A stretch of DNA of 64,000 nucleotides from Roseimaritima sediminicola (GTDB taxonomy: Bacteria; Planctomycetota; Planctomycetia; Pirellulales; Pirellulaceae): assembly GCF_009618275.1 (NCBI RefSeq), contig NZ_WIAD01000001.1, positions 186,001-250,000 of the forward strand, in the 5' to 3' direction. The notes under the pieces were generated by a model. That model was not told the origin of the DNA. It saw nothing but the letters and a program-made list of their open reading frames with translations, and did not search any database. Below, piece after piece: positions 36,134 through 45,636 of this stretch (within the stretch, counting starts at the first letter, position 1; the number at the start of each line of letters is the position of its first letter). Made by a program: the position numbers and the translations under genes.

Positions 36134-37138
36134 ATGACCGCTTGCCCGCCCGTCCTGCTGACCGGCTTTGCCGACGAAGCCGCCAACGACAAACTCGCCC
36201 TGCAACAGTTCTGTGCGTTTGCCGCCCTGGGACTGCGTTACTACTCGCTGCGTTTCATCGATGCCGGCAACGGCGTCAAGAACGTGATGCAGTTGGACGA
36301 CGAGGAAATCGACACGATCCTGAAACTGCAAACCGAATACGGTTTGAAGGTCAGCTCGATCGGTTCGCCGATCGGCAAGGTCAAATTGCTGGACGTGGAC
36401 GACGGGACCAGCAACAAGTACGTTCCCTTCGATCAGTATCTTCGCGAAGATGTCCACCGTGCTTGCCAACTGGCCAACCGGTTCGACACGAAATTGATCC
36501 GCGGATTCGCCTTCTATCATCCCAAGGGCACGTCGCCGGAGGACCACCTGGAACAGGTCAGCGACCAACTGGGACAGATCGCCGAAGTCTGCGAGTCGCA
36601 CGGACTGACGTTTGGTCTAGAGGTCGAAGCGAACCTGGTCGGCCAAACCGGCCAACTGTTGGCCGAGATTCATTCGCGCGTCAATCACCCGGCCATGCTG
36701 ACGATCTTCGATGCCGCCAACATCGTCACGCAAGGGTTCACCGCCGACGAAACCTACGAGCAGTATTTGGCGATGAAGCCCAGCATGGGCTGGTTCCACA
36801 TCAAGGACTACGCCGATCCGTCGCCCTCGGGTCGCATCACCCATGTCGACGAAGCGTCGCTGAAGAACTTCGTTCCTGCTGATGTCGGTGATTCGGGACA
36901 CGAAGCCATCCTCCGCGACCTGGCCGGCTTCCTGCCCGAGCTACACAAGCGGATGACCGACCGCGGCGTCGAGGGCGTCTTTTTGGATCTGGAGCCGCAC
37001 GTCAAAGGCGGCGGCCAGTTCGGCGGCTTCAGCGGCCCCGACGGGTTTGGTGTCGCCCTCCGCGGGCTCTGCCGTGTGTTAGACTACGTCCAAATCCCGT
37101 ACGACCTTCGCGGCTTCCAAGACATCGAGAAACTATGA
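36134..37138 (+). CDS. Sugar phosphate isomerase/epimerase-like TIM barrel protein
   Basis: This 334-residue protein from ATG 36134 has the xylose isomerase-like TIM-barrel fold. It contains strand-end acidic and His residues such as SLRFIDAGNG, TFGLEVEANLVGQ, LTIFDAANI, GWFHIKDYAD and GVFLDLEPHVKGGGQFGG, which supply the metal ligands in this family. It has no signal peptide. A GTG at 36077 could extend it, but the extra residues look non-coding. Its stop overlaps the next start by four bases. Planctomycetes have many such proteins; the substrate is unknown. Confidence 0.87.
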   Translation: MTACPPVLLTGFADEAANDKLALQQFCAFAALGLRYYSLRFIDAGNGVKNVMQLDDEEIDTILKLQTEYGLKVSSIGSPIGKVKLLDVDDGTSNKYVPFDQYLREDVHRACQLANRFDTKLIRGFAFYHPKGTSPEDHLEQVSDQLGQIAEVCESHGLTFGLEVEANLVGQTGQLLAEIHSRVNHPAMLTIFDAANIVTQGFTADETYEQYLAMKPSMGWFHIKDYADPSPSGRITHVDEASLKNFVPADVGDSGHEAILRDLAGFLPELHKRMTDRGVEGVFLDLEPHVKGGGQFGGFSGPDGFGVALRGLCRVLDYVQIPYDLRGFQDIEKL

Positions 37139-38004
37139 GCGAGTCGAACCCTTATCAACCCGTTGCCGACTCCGGCACGGGCCAGGTGCCCGGTGATCCC
37201 ACCATTCGCAAAGTGTCGGTTCGCCCCATCGAATTAATGCAGCGCGCCTACGCGCTGCTGGGCGACCAGTACCTGTTGATGGTAGGGGTTCTGCTCGTCG
37301 CAATGTTCGTCGGCTCGTTGGTTCCCTTTGGCTTGATCATGGGGCCGCTGCTGGTCGGCGTGTACTTGTGTTTTTTGCAGCGTGAACAGTTCGGACGGAC
37401 GGAATTCGGAACCCTGTTCAAAGGTTTTGATTTCTTTCTGGATTCTTTTCTGGTGGTGTTGGCCGCCGGCCTGCTGGGCCTGGTGGTCGTGCTGCCCGTC
37501 CAGCTGGTCATGTTCGGCGTTATGGTGGCCATGATGAGCGGGGCGGAGAACAACCCCGAGGCTGCGGTGGGTGGAATGTTCGTGTCCATGGCAGTGTTCA
37601 TGCTGATCCTGTTTGTCTTGATGCTGTTCATCTACCTGCCGTTTCTGTTTGCCTTTCAATTGATTGCCGATCGGCACTACAAAGCGATCGATGCGATCAA
37701 GCACAGCTGGCGGGCCTCCATCGCCAACCTGGGTGGGATCATCTGGCTGCAGCTGGTCCTGGGCGTGATCAGCTATCTCGCGCTGCTGGCTTGCTACATC
37801 CCGTTCTTCTTTGTGCTTCCGTTGGTGACCGGCGCTCTGTTCGTCCTGTACCGCGACATCTTTGGACCGGGTTTGTATCCACCACCGCCACTACCGTCCC
37901 CAGGTGGCATGGCGTCACCGATGCCCGGACACCACCAGCCCGGTCCTCCGCCAGCGAACAACCCGCCGCCAGCGAACAACCCGCCGCCTCCGGCCGCTCC
38001 CTAA
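37135..38004 (+). CDS. Multi-pass membrane protein with Pro-rich tail
   Basis: This 289-residue protein is translationally coupled to the sugar isomerase-like gene (ATGA overlap). A polar N-terminus of about 40 residues is followed by six or so hydrophobic segments (for example [60 protein letters not shown]). Between them is the amphipathic motif [18 protein letters not shown], typical of DUF975-like or 'membrane domain' proteins that line up with bilayer remodelling or uncharacterised carriers. The last 45 residues are Pro/Asn-rich repeats. The function is unknown. Confidence 0.8.
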   Translation: MSESNPYQPVADSGTGQVPGDPTIRKVSVRPIELMQRAYALLGDQYLLMVGVLLVAMFVGSLVPFGLIMGPLLVGVYLCFLQREQFGRTEFGTLFKGFDFFLDSFLVVLAAGLLGLVVVLPVQLVMFGVMVAMMSGAENNPEAAVGGMFVSMAVFMLILFVLMLFIYLPFLFAFQLIADRHYKAIDAIKHSWRASIANLGGIIWLQLVLGVISYLALLACYIPFFFVLPLVTGALFVLYRDIFGPGLYPPPPLPSPGGMASPMPGHHQPGPPPANNPPPANNPPPPAAP

Positions 38005-38033
38005 TCGAGTTCGTCTCCGCAGAGCCGCACACC

Positions 38034-38717
38034 ATGAATCAGTCTCAACCAGAACCGCACATCGTTTGGCACGAGCACAGCGTTTCGCGAATCCAGCGAG
38101 AACAGACGCTCGGGCAACGCGGCTGTGTGGTGTGGTTTACGGGTTTGAGCGGGTGTGGCAAGAGCACTGTCGCCAACGCCCTCGACCAGCTCCTGCTTCA
38201 GCAAGACGCCAAGACATTCCTGCTGGATGGCGACAACATCCGGCACGGTCTGTGCGCTCCGCCGGATCGTTTGGCGGCCGATCACAGTGACGCGTTTGCC
38301 AAACGGTTTGGGCTGGGGTTTGGCCCGGAAGACCGCGAGGAGAACATTCGCCGCATCGGTTCAGTGGCCCAACTGTTCGCCTCGGCCGGACTAATTACGC
38401 TGTCCGCTTTCGTCAGCCCCTACCGCCGCGATCGCGACCGGGTGCGACAGTTGGTCGAAGCCGCGGGCCGCAGCGGAGACTTTATCGAAGTTTTCGTCGA
38501 CACGCCGCTGGAGATCTGCGAGAGCCGCGATCCCAAGGGGCTGTATAAGAAGGCCCGCGCCGGCGAGATTCCTCATTTCACCGGGATCAGCGATCCTTAC
38601 GAAGCCCCGCAAGCCCCCGAAATCCACCTGCACGGTGGCGATGGCCACTCGCCCGATCAACTGGCCCAACAGGTGCTGGACTACTTGCGCGAGCGGGGAA
38701 AACTGAGCGCTGAATAG
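38034..38717 (+). CDS. cysC: Adenylylsulfate (APS) kinase
   Basis: This enzyme phosphorylates APS to PAPS with ATP. The 227 residues start at ATG 38034; the upstream in-frame extension overlaps the previous gene and is not needed. It has a Walker A loop GLSGCGKST at residues 37-45, the family motif [24 protein letters not shown], and the substrate-lid region [20 protein letters not shown]. The family usually has about 200 residues, so it is complete. No sulfate adenylyltransferase or PAPS reductase gene lies nearby, so it stands alone. It is cytoplasmic. Confidence 0.95.
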   Translation: MNQSQPEPHIVWHEHSVSRIQREQTLGQRGCVVWFTGLSGCGKSTVANALDQLLLQQDAKTFLLDGDNIRHGLCAPPDRLAADHSDAFAKRFGLGFGPEDREENIRRIGSVAQLFASAGLITLSAFVSPYRRDRDRVRQLVEAAGRSGDFIEVFVDTPLEICESRDPKGLYKKARAGEIPHFTGISDPYEAPQAPEIHLHGGDGHSPDQLAQQVLDYLRERGKLSAE

Positions 38718-38885
38718 CCCCAGTGTCGCGTCTAGGTTTGACTTTAAGGTAGCCGATCTCGCCAGAGATCAAACCGAAGCGGCGAAAGGCCCCAGAGTCT
38801 GGCGACTTCAGCTACGGCCAGACCCCAAAGTCAAAAGTCAAATGCTGACGCACCGCCAGCATCGCCCGGTGGATCAGCAACCGCG

Positions 38886-38906
38886 GGCTATCGCCCAAAC
38901 GGCTCA
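38886..38906 (+). repeat. 21-bp sequence shared with 34459-34479
   Basis: GGCTATCGCCCAAACGGCTC plus one A occurs at both sites, in different gene-free stretches 4.4 kb apart, in the same orientation. The rest of the 202-bp gap (38718-38919) holds nothing else clear. Confidence 0.75.
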
Positions 38907-38919
38907 ATAGCGCGTCGGT

Positions 38920-40209
38920 TCATCCCGCCAGCGAAACGTCGCTACGCGGTGGCGTCGCCAGCAGGGTCAGCAGACTGAGCGGTGCCAACAGGGCCACGAA
39001 CAACCACAGCCCACCGTGGTAGCTCTGCGTGAGATCGGAGATCGTCCCCAGCACCAGCGGACCGCAACCGCTGCCGGCCACGGTCAGGCACCACACCGTC
39101 CCGCGAATCTTGCCCAGATGCCTGCGGCCGTAGTAACGGACCCACATCGTCGCCGAAACGGACATCGCCAAGCCCTGTCCCGCTCCGAACAAGACGGCAA
39201 ACAAGTGCATGTGGACGGCGGAAGTGGTCAGCGGAATGGCAACCGTGCCGGCGGTCAGCGAGACGAAGGCGGCAGACATCAAATAATTCAGCTGCAGCCG
39301 ATCCGCCAAGACGCCGCCGGTCACCTGCATCGATAACATGGCCAACGAGAACGTGGCGAACAACAACTGGCTCTCGGACGACGGAATGTTCTGACGGGCA
39401 AAGATTTGCAAGGCGTAAAAAACCACGCCGGTTCCGACCATCGCCCATACGGCCAGACTGCCGGCCATGATCCAGAAGGTCCGGTGCCGCACGGCCTCGG
39501 ACAACGTAACGCTGTGAGCCGGTAGATTGTGGACATCGGCGTCGGAGGCGATGGACTGGGCATCGGCTTGCTGCGGTGACGCGCCGTCGGGGTACTGTCC
39601 CAGCTCTTCGGGGCTGTTGCGAAACAGAAATACGACCAGCGGCAGCAGGCTGGCTCCCACCAACCCGCCGACCATCAGATAGGTTTCCCGCCAACCGTAC
39701 GCATCAATGCTCCATAGCAACGACGGCGGCACCAGGGCAAAGGCGGCGGCCATCCCCACGCTCATGCACGCGGTCACCGTGCCGAGTTTGCGCTGGAACC
39801 ACATCGAGACCATGTTGCCGCTTAACAACGTCAGCGAACCCTGTCCCAGGAACCGCAGCAGCATGAATGCCAGGAGCAGCGTCGCAAAGCCCTGGATGCA
39901 GCTGGCCAGCCAACACGTGATCGCCAGACCGAACCCCACCGCGGCGGTCGTGATCCGCAGCCCAAAACGATCGCTCAGCGGCCCCACCACCGACAACGGC
40001 AACGCGGCCAACAGGGTTCCCAGCATGTAGGCCAGGGCCATCTTGCCATCGCTGATTTCGAGACTCTCGCGAATCGCGGGCATAAACGCCGACACGGCGA
40101 ACGTTTGTCCGGGGCTGGTGCAGATTTGGGCCACCATGGCGATCGGCACCATCAAATAACCGTAGTAAAACGGCAACAGCCGGGCGACTCGATCCGACAC
40201 TCCAAACAT
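38920..40209 (-). CDS. MFS transporter
   Basis: This 429-residue integral membrane protein has about 12 helices. The MFS signature in loop 2-3 reads GPLSDRFGLRITT. Loop 8-9 has a similar GGVLADRLQLNYLM. A polar linker after helix 6 (PDGASPQQADAQSIASDADV) separates the two halves. It starts at ATG 40207-40209. The closest general type is the oxalate/formate or monocarboxylate-like MFS group, but the substrate cannot be told. Neighbours on both sides are on the plus strand, so it is transcribed alone. Confidence 0.88.
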   Translation of the reverse strand: MFGVSDRVARLLPFYYGYLMVPIAMVAQICTSPGQTFAVSAFMPAIRESLEISDGKMALAYMLGTLLAALPLSVVGPLSDRFGLRITTAAVGFGLAITCWLASCIQGFATLLLAFMLLRFLGQGSLTLLSGNMVSMWFQRKLGTVTACMSVGMAAAFALVPPSLLWSIDAYGWRETYLMVGGLVGASLLPLVVFLFRNSPEELGQYPDGASPQQADAQSIASDADVHNLPAHSVTLSEAVRHRTFWIMAGSLAVWAMVGTGVVFYALQIFARQNIPSSESQLLFATFSLAMLSMQVTGGVLADRLQLNYLMSAAFVSLTAGTVAIPLTTSAVHMHLFAVLFGAGQGLAMSVSATMWVRYYGRRHLGKIRGTVWCLTVAGSGCGPLVLGTISDLTQSYHGGLWLFVALLAPLSLLTLLATPPRSDVSLAG

Positions 40210-40424
40210 CGAAGCGGCAAGGTCCTTTGAGAACGATTAAGGCAAGCGGTAGGGCGGTCCAGGGACGCGACGGCGTGCAGCCTAACGATCCGCCGCCAAT
40301 GTGCCTAGCGCTGGCGCGATCCGCGGTGCTAGCGGACGCGGAACTCCATTGACACGCTCCGCAGCCCTTCTCTACCCTCCGACCGCCTACTACAACTCGG
40401 GAGCGATGACCTTCGGCGCTGCGC

Positions 40425-42662
40425 ATGACGTTTTCAAGGATTCCGCATCGCGATTCTCGCCGCCTGGTTTGGACCAGTGTGCTGCTGTGCGCGGTATTGG
40501 TTTCGACCAGCACCGGGTGTACTTCGACGCGTTACATCTCCAAGCGCAACGTTCGCGAGAACGCCCTGGCGACGCAGCTGCAACTGATGCGTCGCAAGGG
40601 ACCGGCGGTCAGCGAACGGACCCATCAACTGCTGCAGCGGTTCGGCCTGAACGAGGCCTACGAGCGTGACCCGCCGTCCACGCTGGAAACCCTGCGTGAG
40701 TTTGCCATCAACGACGAAGACGCGGAATTAATCTTCGCCGTCAGCGAACTGTCGTACATCGAAGGCAAAAAGGCCGAACGCGCCGGCGACAGCAGTGCAG
40801 CGCTGCATCATTTCGGGATGACGATCACGAACAGTTACGAGTACCTGTTCGCGCCGGAACTGGACCAGATACGCAACCCCTACGACCCTCAGTTTCGCAG
40901 CGCCTGCGACCTGTACAACGAAGCTCTCGAAGACACGCTACGGCTGCTGTGCACCGAAAACAGGCTGCGTCCCGGACAAAGTTACACGATCCGCACCCCC
41001 AACCGCACCTTCACCATCGACGCGGTAGCGCGGGGCAAATGGCCGGCCGAGGAGTTCGAACGCTTTGAATTCGTCAGCGACTTCAAAGTGGAAACTCTGA
41101 ACAATCGCCACATGACCTACGGCCTGGGCGTGCCGCTGTTGGCCGTTCGAAAACCTGGTCCGCAGCAGGACCCACGTGAACAGTACTACCCGGAAGGGCT
41201 CAGTTACGCCGTCACGGCGCTGTTGCGCTGCGTGGACGAGGACCGCCAGCCCGGCCAGCCGCCCAAGCACTGCGTGCTGGAATTCTTTGATCCGCTCAGC
41301 CACAACCAGGTCCAACTGGCCAACCACTGGGCTCCGCTGGAAACCGATCTGACCACGCCGCTGGCCTACTACCTAGACAGCCCCCAGTTTCGCAAACGCA
41401 ACCGGGCCACCGAAGGACTGCTGAATCCAGCCAAGTCGCAAGACCTGCGCGGGCTGTACATGCTGGAACCCTACGACCCGAACCGCATCCCGGTGGTGAT
41501 GGTGCACGGCCTGTGGTCCAGCCCGCTGACATGGATGGACATGTTCAACGACCTGCGATCCTTTCCGCAGATTCGCGAACGCTATCAGTTTTGGTTCTAC
41601 ATGTACCCCTCGGGGCAACCGTTCTGGGTCAGCGCCACGCAGATGCGAAAGGACTTGGCGGCGACCCGCGCCGCCTTTGATCCCCAGCGGCGCGACCGGA
41701 TGATGGATCAGATGGTCTTGGTGGGTCACAGCATGGGCGGTTTGGTCAGCAAAATGCAGACGATCGAAAGTGAGCAGGAATTCTGGAACATCGTCAGCAA
41801 TAAACCGGTCGAGCAACTGGAAGGACCGCCCGAGGCGAAAGCCAAACTGGCCAGCGCGCTGTTCTTCAAACCCAACCAATCGATCCGCCGCGTGGTCACC
41901 ATCGCCACCCCGCATCGCGGCAGCGATTTCGCCAACGACTACACCCGCTGGATCGCTCGCAAGCTGATTCGGCTGCCCAGCATCGCGATCAACACCGGCA
42001 CCCTGCTGGCCGCCCGGAATCCGGGGTTCTTCAAAGACACCAAACTGTTGACCGTGTCCAACGCCATCGATTCGCTCGCGCCGGACTCCCCGATCTTTCC
42101 CGTCATGCTGCGCGCCGAGCGTGCGCCGGGCGTGAAGTACCACAACGTCGTGGGCGTTATCAATCAGGAAAGCCTGTTCGGTCGGATCAGCCGCAGCGGT
42201 GACGGCATCGTCGAGTACGAGAGTTCGCATCTGGAGGACGCCGAGAGCGAGATCGTCGTGCAGGCCGACCACACCAGCATCCAGACCAACAGTCAGACGA
42301 TTCTGGAGGTGCGCCGCATTCTGATGGAACACCTCGGCCAGGTCGACGCTCAAGACCGCGTGGCCGCCCTGCCCGAGGCGGCTTCGCCCAGCGACCGCAC
42401 GGCCCGCCCACGCGCTGCCGGCGATGCGCCCGGTCAAGCGGCTTCGCCCACTCAGGATGCTCCGCCCATCCAAATCACTTTTCCCACCGGTTCGCTGCCC
42501 GCCGAACCGGCAACGCCGGCCGATACAGCAACTCCGGCCGATATGGCTGACGCGTCCCCGCCGGAGGCGTTTCTCGGGTTCGACGCCTTTGAAGACCTCG
42601 GGGCACTCGACCAACCCGCCCCGCAGGCCCCGCCTGCACTGTCCGGTGCGGCGGCGGAATAG
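40425..42662 (+). CDS. Lipoprotein alpha/beta hydrolase (lipase-like)
   Basis: This 745-residue protein starts at ATG 40425. Residues 1-31 are a signal with Cys32 as lipobox cysteine (STSTGC). A helical N-terminal domain of about 300 residues precedes the hydrolase core. The core has the oxyanion-hole motif VMVHGLWSSPLTW, the nucleophile elbow GHSMGG with Ser436, and a candidate catalytic His616 in QADHTS. TIATPHRGSDFAN is typical of triacylglycerol lipases and PGAP1-like esterases. The last 100 residues are Pro/Ala-rich. It is probably anchored in the outer membrane or inner-membrane outer face; the substrate is unknown. Confidence 0.88.
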   Translation: MTFSRIPHRDSRRLVWTSVLLCAVLVSTSTGCTSTRYISKRNVRENALATQLQLMRRKGPAVSERTHQLLQRFGLNEAYERDPPSTLETLREFAINDEDAELIFAVSELSYIEGKKAERAGDSSAALHHFGMTITNSYEYLFAPELDQIRNPYDPQFRSACDLYNEALEDTLRLLCTENRLRPGQSYTIRTPNRTFTIDAVARGKWPAEEFERFEFVSDFKVETLNNRHMTYGLGVPLLAVRKPGPQQDPREQYYPEGLSYAVTALLRCVDEDRQPGQPPKHCVLEFFDPLSHNQVQLANHWAPLETDLTTPLAYYLDSPQFRKRNRATEGLLNPAKSQDLRGLYMLEPYDPNRIPVVMVHGLWSSPLTWMDMFNDLRSFPQIRERYQFWFYMYPSGQPFWVSATQMRKDLAATRAAFDPQRRDRMMDQMVLVGHSMGGLVSKMQTIESEQEFWNIVSNKPVEQLEGPPEAKAKLASALFFKPNQSIRRVVTIATPHRGSDFANDYTRWIARKLIRLPSIAINTGTLLAARNPGFFKDTKLLTVSNAIDSLAPDSPIFPVMLRAERAPGVKYHNVVGVINQESLFGRISRSGDGIVEYESSHLEDAESEIVVQADHTSIQTNSQTILEVRRILMEHLGQVDAQDRVAALPEAASPSDRTARPRAAGDAPGQAASPTQDAPPIQITFPTGSLPAEPATPADTATPADMADASPPEAFLGFDAFEDLGALDQPAPQAPPALSGAAAE

Positions 42663-42669
42663 CTTCGCG

Positions 42670-42901
42670 TCAGGTTGCGGGTTTGGGCAATCGCCAGCGA
42701 TCGGGATACACCCTTCGCAGCAGCATAAAGCCGTACATTCCAAAGTACATCAGCAGGCCGCCCCCGATCGTCGGCAGCCACACCGTCTCCTGCGGGTCGA
42801 CGAATCGCAACCGTTCCAGCTCGCTGGCCCGCTGCGCATCGCGGATGCGAAAACAACGCCGCTCGGCGATAAAGTTTAACGGTTTTTCCGGTTGTGCTCA
42901 T
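42670..42901 (-). pseudogene. Small single-span membrane protein with an apparent one-base frameshift
   Basis: From ATG 42899-42901 the frame begins MSTTGK and then hits a run of five A (complement of 42883-42887). Reading on with one A removed gives a continuous 76-residue protein: a basic, helical N-half (RDAQRASELERLRFVDPQET), one membrane helix (LPTIGGGLLMYFGMYGFML) and the tail RRVYPDRWRLPKPAT before TGA. Without the shift, only about 46 residues from TTG 42808-42810 would be made. It could be a sequencing error, a real mutation or programmed slippage. I do not recognise the family. Confidence 0.5.
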
Positions 42902-42984
42902 TGTATGGGACGTGCGGTGCCGATATCGATCCATGCGGCTGGATCGGTCCCCAACGCTCTGGAGCGCGGGAGGCGCCCTACATC

Positions 42985-43800
42985 ATGTTCCTTTGGCTGT
43001 TCAAGCAAGTTCTGAATTTCAAACGCGTGGTTGCCGGACGCAACTACCCGCACCAAATGGCCTGGGGCCTGGCCTTCGGCCTGCTGCTGGGCGTGATCCC
43101 CCATGGCAACCTGCTAACGTTTGCTCTGGTGGCCCTGGTGATCTGTTTGAACATAAACCACGCGATGGTCGCCTTGGTCGGCGTCGTGGTCTCCTTCACC
43201 GCCCATCACCTGGACGGGTACTCCCACACACTCGGCCAGTACGTGCTGCGGCATCCAGACCTTGCCGGTCCGCTGGCCAATGCCTGGCAGTTGCCGCTGG
43301 TGCCCTGGACCAATCTGAACAACACCATCGTGATGGGCAGCTTTCTGATCGGCGTCGCCGCGTTGTTGCCCACCTATGCGATCAGTTATCCGCTGTTCCG
43401 TCGGCTTGCTCCGGCCCGTGAAAACGATCCGACCGCCGCGGCGGAGAGCGCCGAAGTATCCCAGCCAAACGCATCGACCGGCGTCGACATGGCGGCTTCG
43501 CACGCGTCCGGCGACCGCATCCAGCGGATCGACCGAGCGCACGGCCACAGCGCTGCGGCGACCGCCGCCGATCCGCCCAGCAAGGAAACGGACGAAACCG
43601 ATCCGGCCGGCTTCGGCACGGCATCCACAAGTCTCGTGGAAACCCAGATCGACGTGATTCGGTTGCAGTCCGGACCACTGGGTGACGAGCAACCCGAGCG
43701 TTTGCCTCCGGCTTCGGCCACCGACAACGCTCAGATCAATCAAGCACTGAACTATCTGCTCCGCCGTTTGCGCACCTCGCAACAGGAGAACGCGGCATGA
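42985..43800 (+). CDS. TIGR03546-family membrane protein
   Basis: This 271-residue protein from ATG 42985 starts MFLWLFKQVLNFKRVVAGRN. It then has YPHQMAWGLAFGLLLGVIPH and further helices (TFALVALVICLNINHAMVAL, IVMGSFLIGVAALLPTYAIS), a DUF2062-like layout. The C-terminal 110 residues are polar and low-complexity. Its stop overlaps the start of a TIGR03545-like gene by four bases. These two families are known as a paired, rare and uncharacterised set in outer-membrane bacteria, which supports both assignments. Confidence 0.78.
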   Translation: MFLWLFKQVLNFKRVVAGRNYPHQMAWGLAFGLLLGVIPHGNLLTFALVALVICLNINHAMVALVGVVVSFTAHHLDGYSHTLGQYVLRHPDLAGPLANAWQLPLVPWTNLNNTIVMGSFLIGVAALLPTYAISYPLFRRLAPARENDPTAAAESAEVSQPNASTGVDMAASHASGDRIQRIDRAHGHSAAATAADPPSKETDETDPAGFGTASTSLVETQIDVIRLQSGPLGDEQPERLPPASATDNAQINQALNYLLRRLRTSQQENAA

Positions 43801-45560
43801 TTCGTTGGCGATTCTTATTGAAACGTGTTCTATTGGTCGTAGCCATCCTGGCCTTGCTGCGATGGTCTCTGGGCCCGCTGGCGCAGTACGCCAGCGTGTG
43901 GACGCTGGAGTCGGCGGTGGGTGCGAAAGTGGACATCGCGCGAACCCGCGTCGAACTGTTCCCGCCGCGTCTGCAGTATGTGGACCTTCAGATCGGCGAC
44001 CCCCGCGAGGGCAAGAGCCACGTCAACGCCTTCGCGGCCCAGCGGGTCGAATTGACGATCGATGGCGCGGCCCTGCTGCATCGTCGCTTGGTCGCTCGTG
44101 ATGGACGGATCACGGGGGTTCGCATCGGCGGCCGGCGAGCCTCCTCGGGTCACCTGCCGCAGACAGCGCCCGAACCGGCTTCGCCCTCGGACGAGCCGTC
44201 GCTGGTTTCCAGTTTGCTAGGCGATCTGGGTAGTTACGCCAAGGGCGAACTGGAAACGGTCGGCAACAGCCTGGAGACGGTCAAACGCAGCGAGCAGATC
44301 CGCCAGCGCTGGATGCAGGAGTACGCCGCCCTGGCCGCCCGCGCCGAAGCGGTCGAGCAACAGGTTCGCAGCGTTCGCGATCAAGCCCGAGGCATCGACA
44401 ACCCGCTGCGTGATCTGCCGCGGCTGAAAGCCACCATCGAACAGGCCGAAGCGATCCGGCAAGAGCTTGTCGCCCTGCGCGCCAAACTGGACGCTTTGCC
44501 AGCGCAGGTCCAAGCCGACTGGGTGGCTCTGGAGGAAGCCAAACAGATCGACCTGGATCGTGTCCGGGCGTTGGTTCCCGAACCGGTCGAATCGCCGGCC
44601 GACCTGGGCCCGGCACTGCTCCGGCAAATCGTGTCCTCGCAAATCGAGGGCGTTCGCGAATACCTGGATTCGGCCCGCCAGGTCGCCGACTGGACGGTTG
44701 CCAGCCCCGAGGGCGCCGAGCGGCCGCGGGGTGAAGACATCCGTCTGGTCCAGACGCCGCCCGAACCCAGTTTTCTGATCCAGCGTTGTCAGCTGGACGG
44801 TGTGATGAGCGTCAATCGCGAGTCGTACACCCTCACCGGTATCCTCGAGAACCTCACGCCACAAACCCGCCGACTTCAACAACCGCTTCGCGCCCGCTTT
44901 CGCCTGGAAGGGCCGCGCACGGTGCGGGTGGACTTTAGACGACACTACGATTCCCAGGGCGGGCCGCCGCGCGACGTGTTGACCGCCCACTGGCCCCAGC
45001 TGGCCCTTCCGCGGACCGAAATCGGCAATGCCGACGAGGCTCAATTGGCCATCGACGGTGGCCCGCTGGAACTGTACGTGCAGATCGAAACCCTGGACGA
45101 CCAGATGCATGGCCAACTGGTCTCGCGGCAAGCGAACGCTCAGGTGCGTCTGGAAACCGGAGAGAAACTGGCGGGTCTGAGCGCGATCGATTCGCTGCAG
45201 ACCAGCCTGCAGGACATCGACGAAGTGCAGGTGCAGGCCAGCTTTGAAGGCACCTGGCAGGACCTGGACATGGCCATCGCAACGAACCTCTCGGGCGCTC
45301 TGGCCGACGGCATGCGAAACGCCATGACCGCCCAGATCGCCGCTTCCCAGCAACAGCTGCGCGAGCGCATCGAAGCGGAGCATCGGCAACAGATGCGCGA
45401 GCTGCAGAGCTGGCTCGGCGAACAACAACTGGCCGCTCGCGACGTACTGGCCAAAGCCGATACCGAGATCGACTCGTTGAAAGCCAAACTGGCCAAGGAA
45501 CTGCCCGCGGCCGGCGCGTACCTGGGTCGCCTGAATTCGACCTTCCAGAAGCTTCGCTAA
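43797..45560 (+). CDS. TIGR03545-family membrane-anchored coiled-coil protein
   Basis: This 587-residue protein has an N-terminal membrane helix (LLKRVLLVVAILALLRWSLG), then an AsmA-like beta segment (VGAKVDIARTRVELFPPRLQ). Long helical coiled-coil regions follow (about residues 160-260 and 510-570), with a beta-rich part between them (about 320-500). The length and start match the TIGR03545 family. It is coupled to the TIGR03546 gene through an ATGA overlap. It is probably periplasmic, tethered to the inner membrane. An envelope or lipid-transport role is suggested by AsmA-like features only. Confidence 0.78.
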   Translation: MIRWRFLLKRVLLVVAILALLRWSLGPLAQYASVWTLESAVGAKVDIARTRVELFPPRLQYVDLQIGDPREGKSHVNAFAAQRVELTIDGAALLHRRLVARDGRITGVRIGGRRASSGHLPQTAPEPASPSDEPSLVSSLLGDLGSYAKGELETVGNSLETVKRSEQIRQRWMQEYAALAARAEAVEQQVRSVRDQARGIDNPLRDLPRLKATIEQAEAIRQELVALRAKLDALPAQVQADWVALEEAKQIDLDRVRALVPEPVESPADLGPALLRQIVSSQIEGVREYLDSARQVADWTVASPEGAERPRGEDIRLVQTPPEPSFLIQRCQLDGVMSVNRESYTLTGILENLTPQTRRLQQPLRARFRLEGPRTVRVDFRRHYDSQGGPPRDVLTAHWPQLALPRTEIGNADEAQLAIDGGPLELYVQIETLDDQMHGQLVSRQANAQVRLETGEKLAGLSAIDSLQTSLQDIDEVQVQASFEGTWQDLDMAIATNLSGALADGMRNAMTAQIAASQQQLRERIEAEHRQQMRELQSWLGEQQLAARDVLAKADTEIDSLKAKLAKELPAAGAYLGRLNSTFQKLR

Positions 45561-45636
45561 GCGGTCTCACCCCGTACTCCAGCGCCACCCCAAACCCGGC
45601 CAAAGCACTGTCGCCGGCACGGCCAGGCCGATTACC

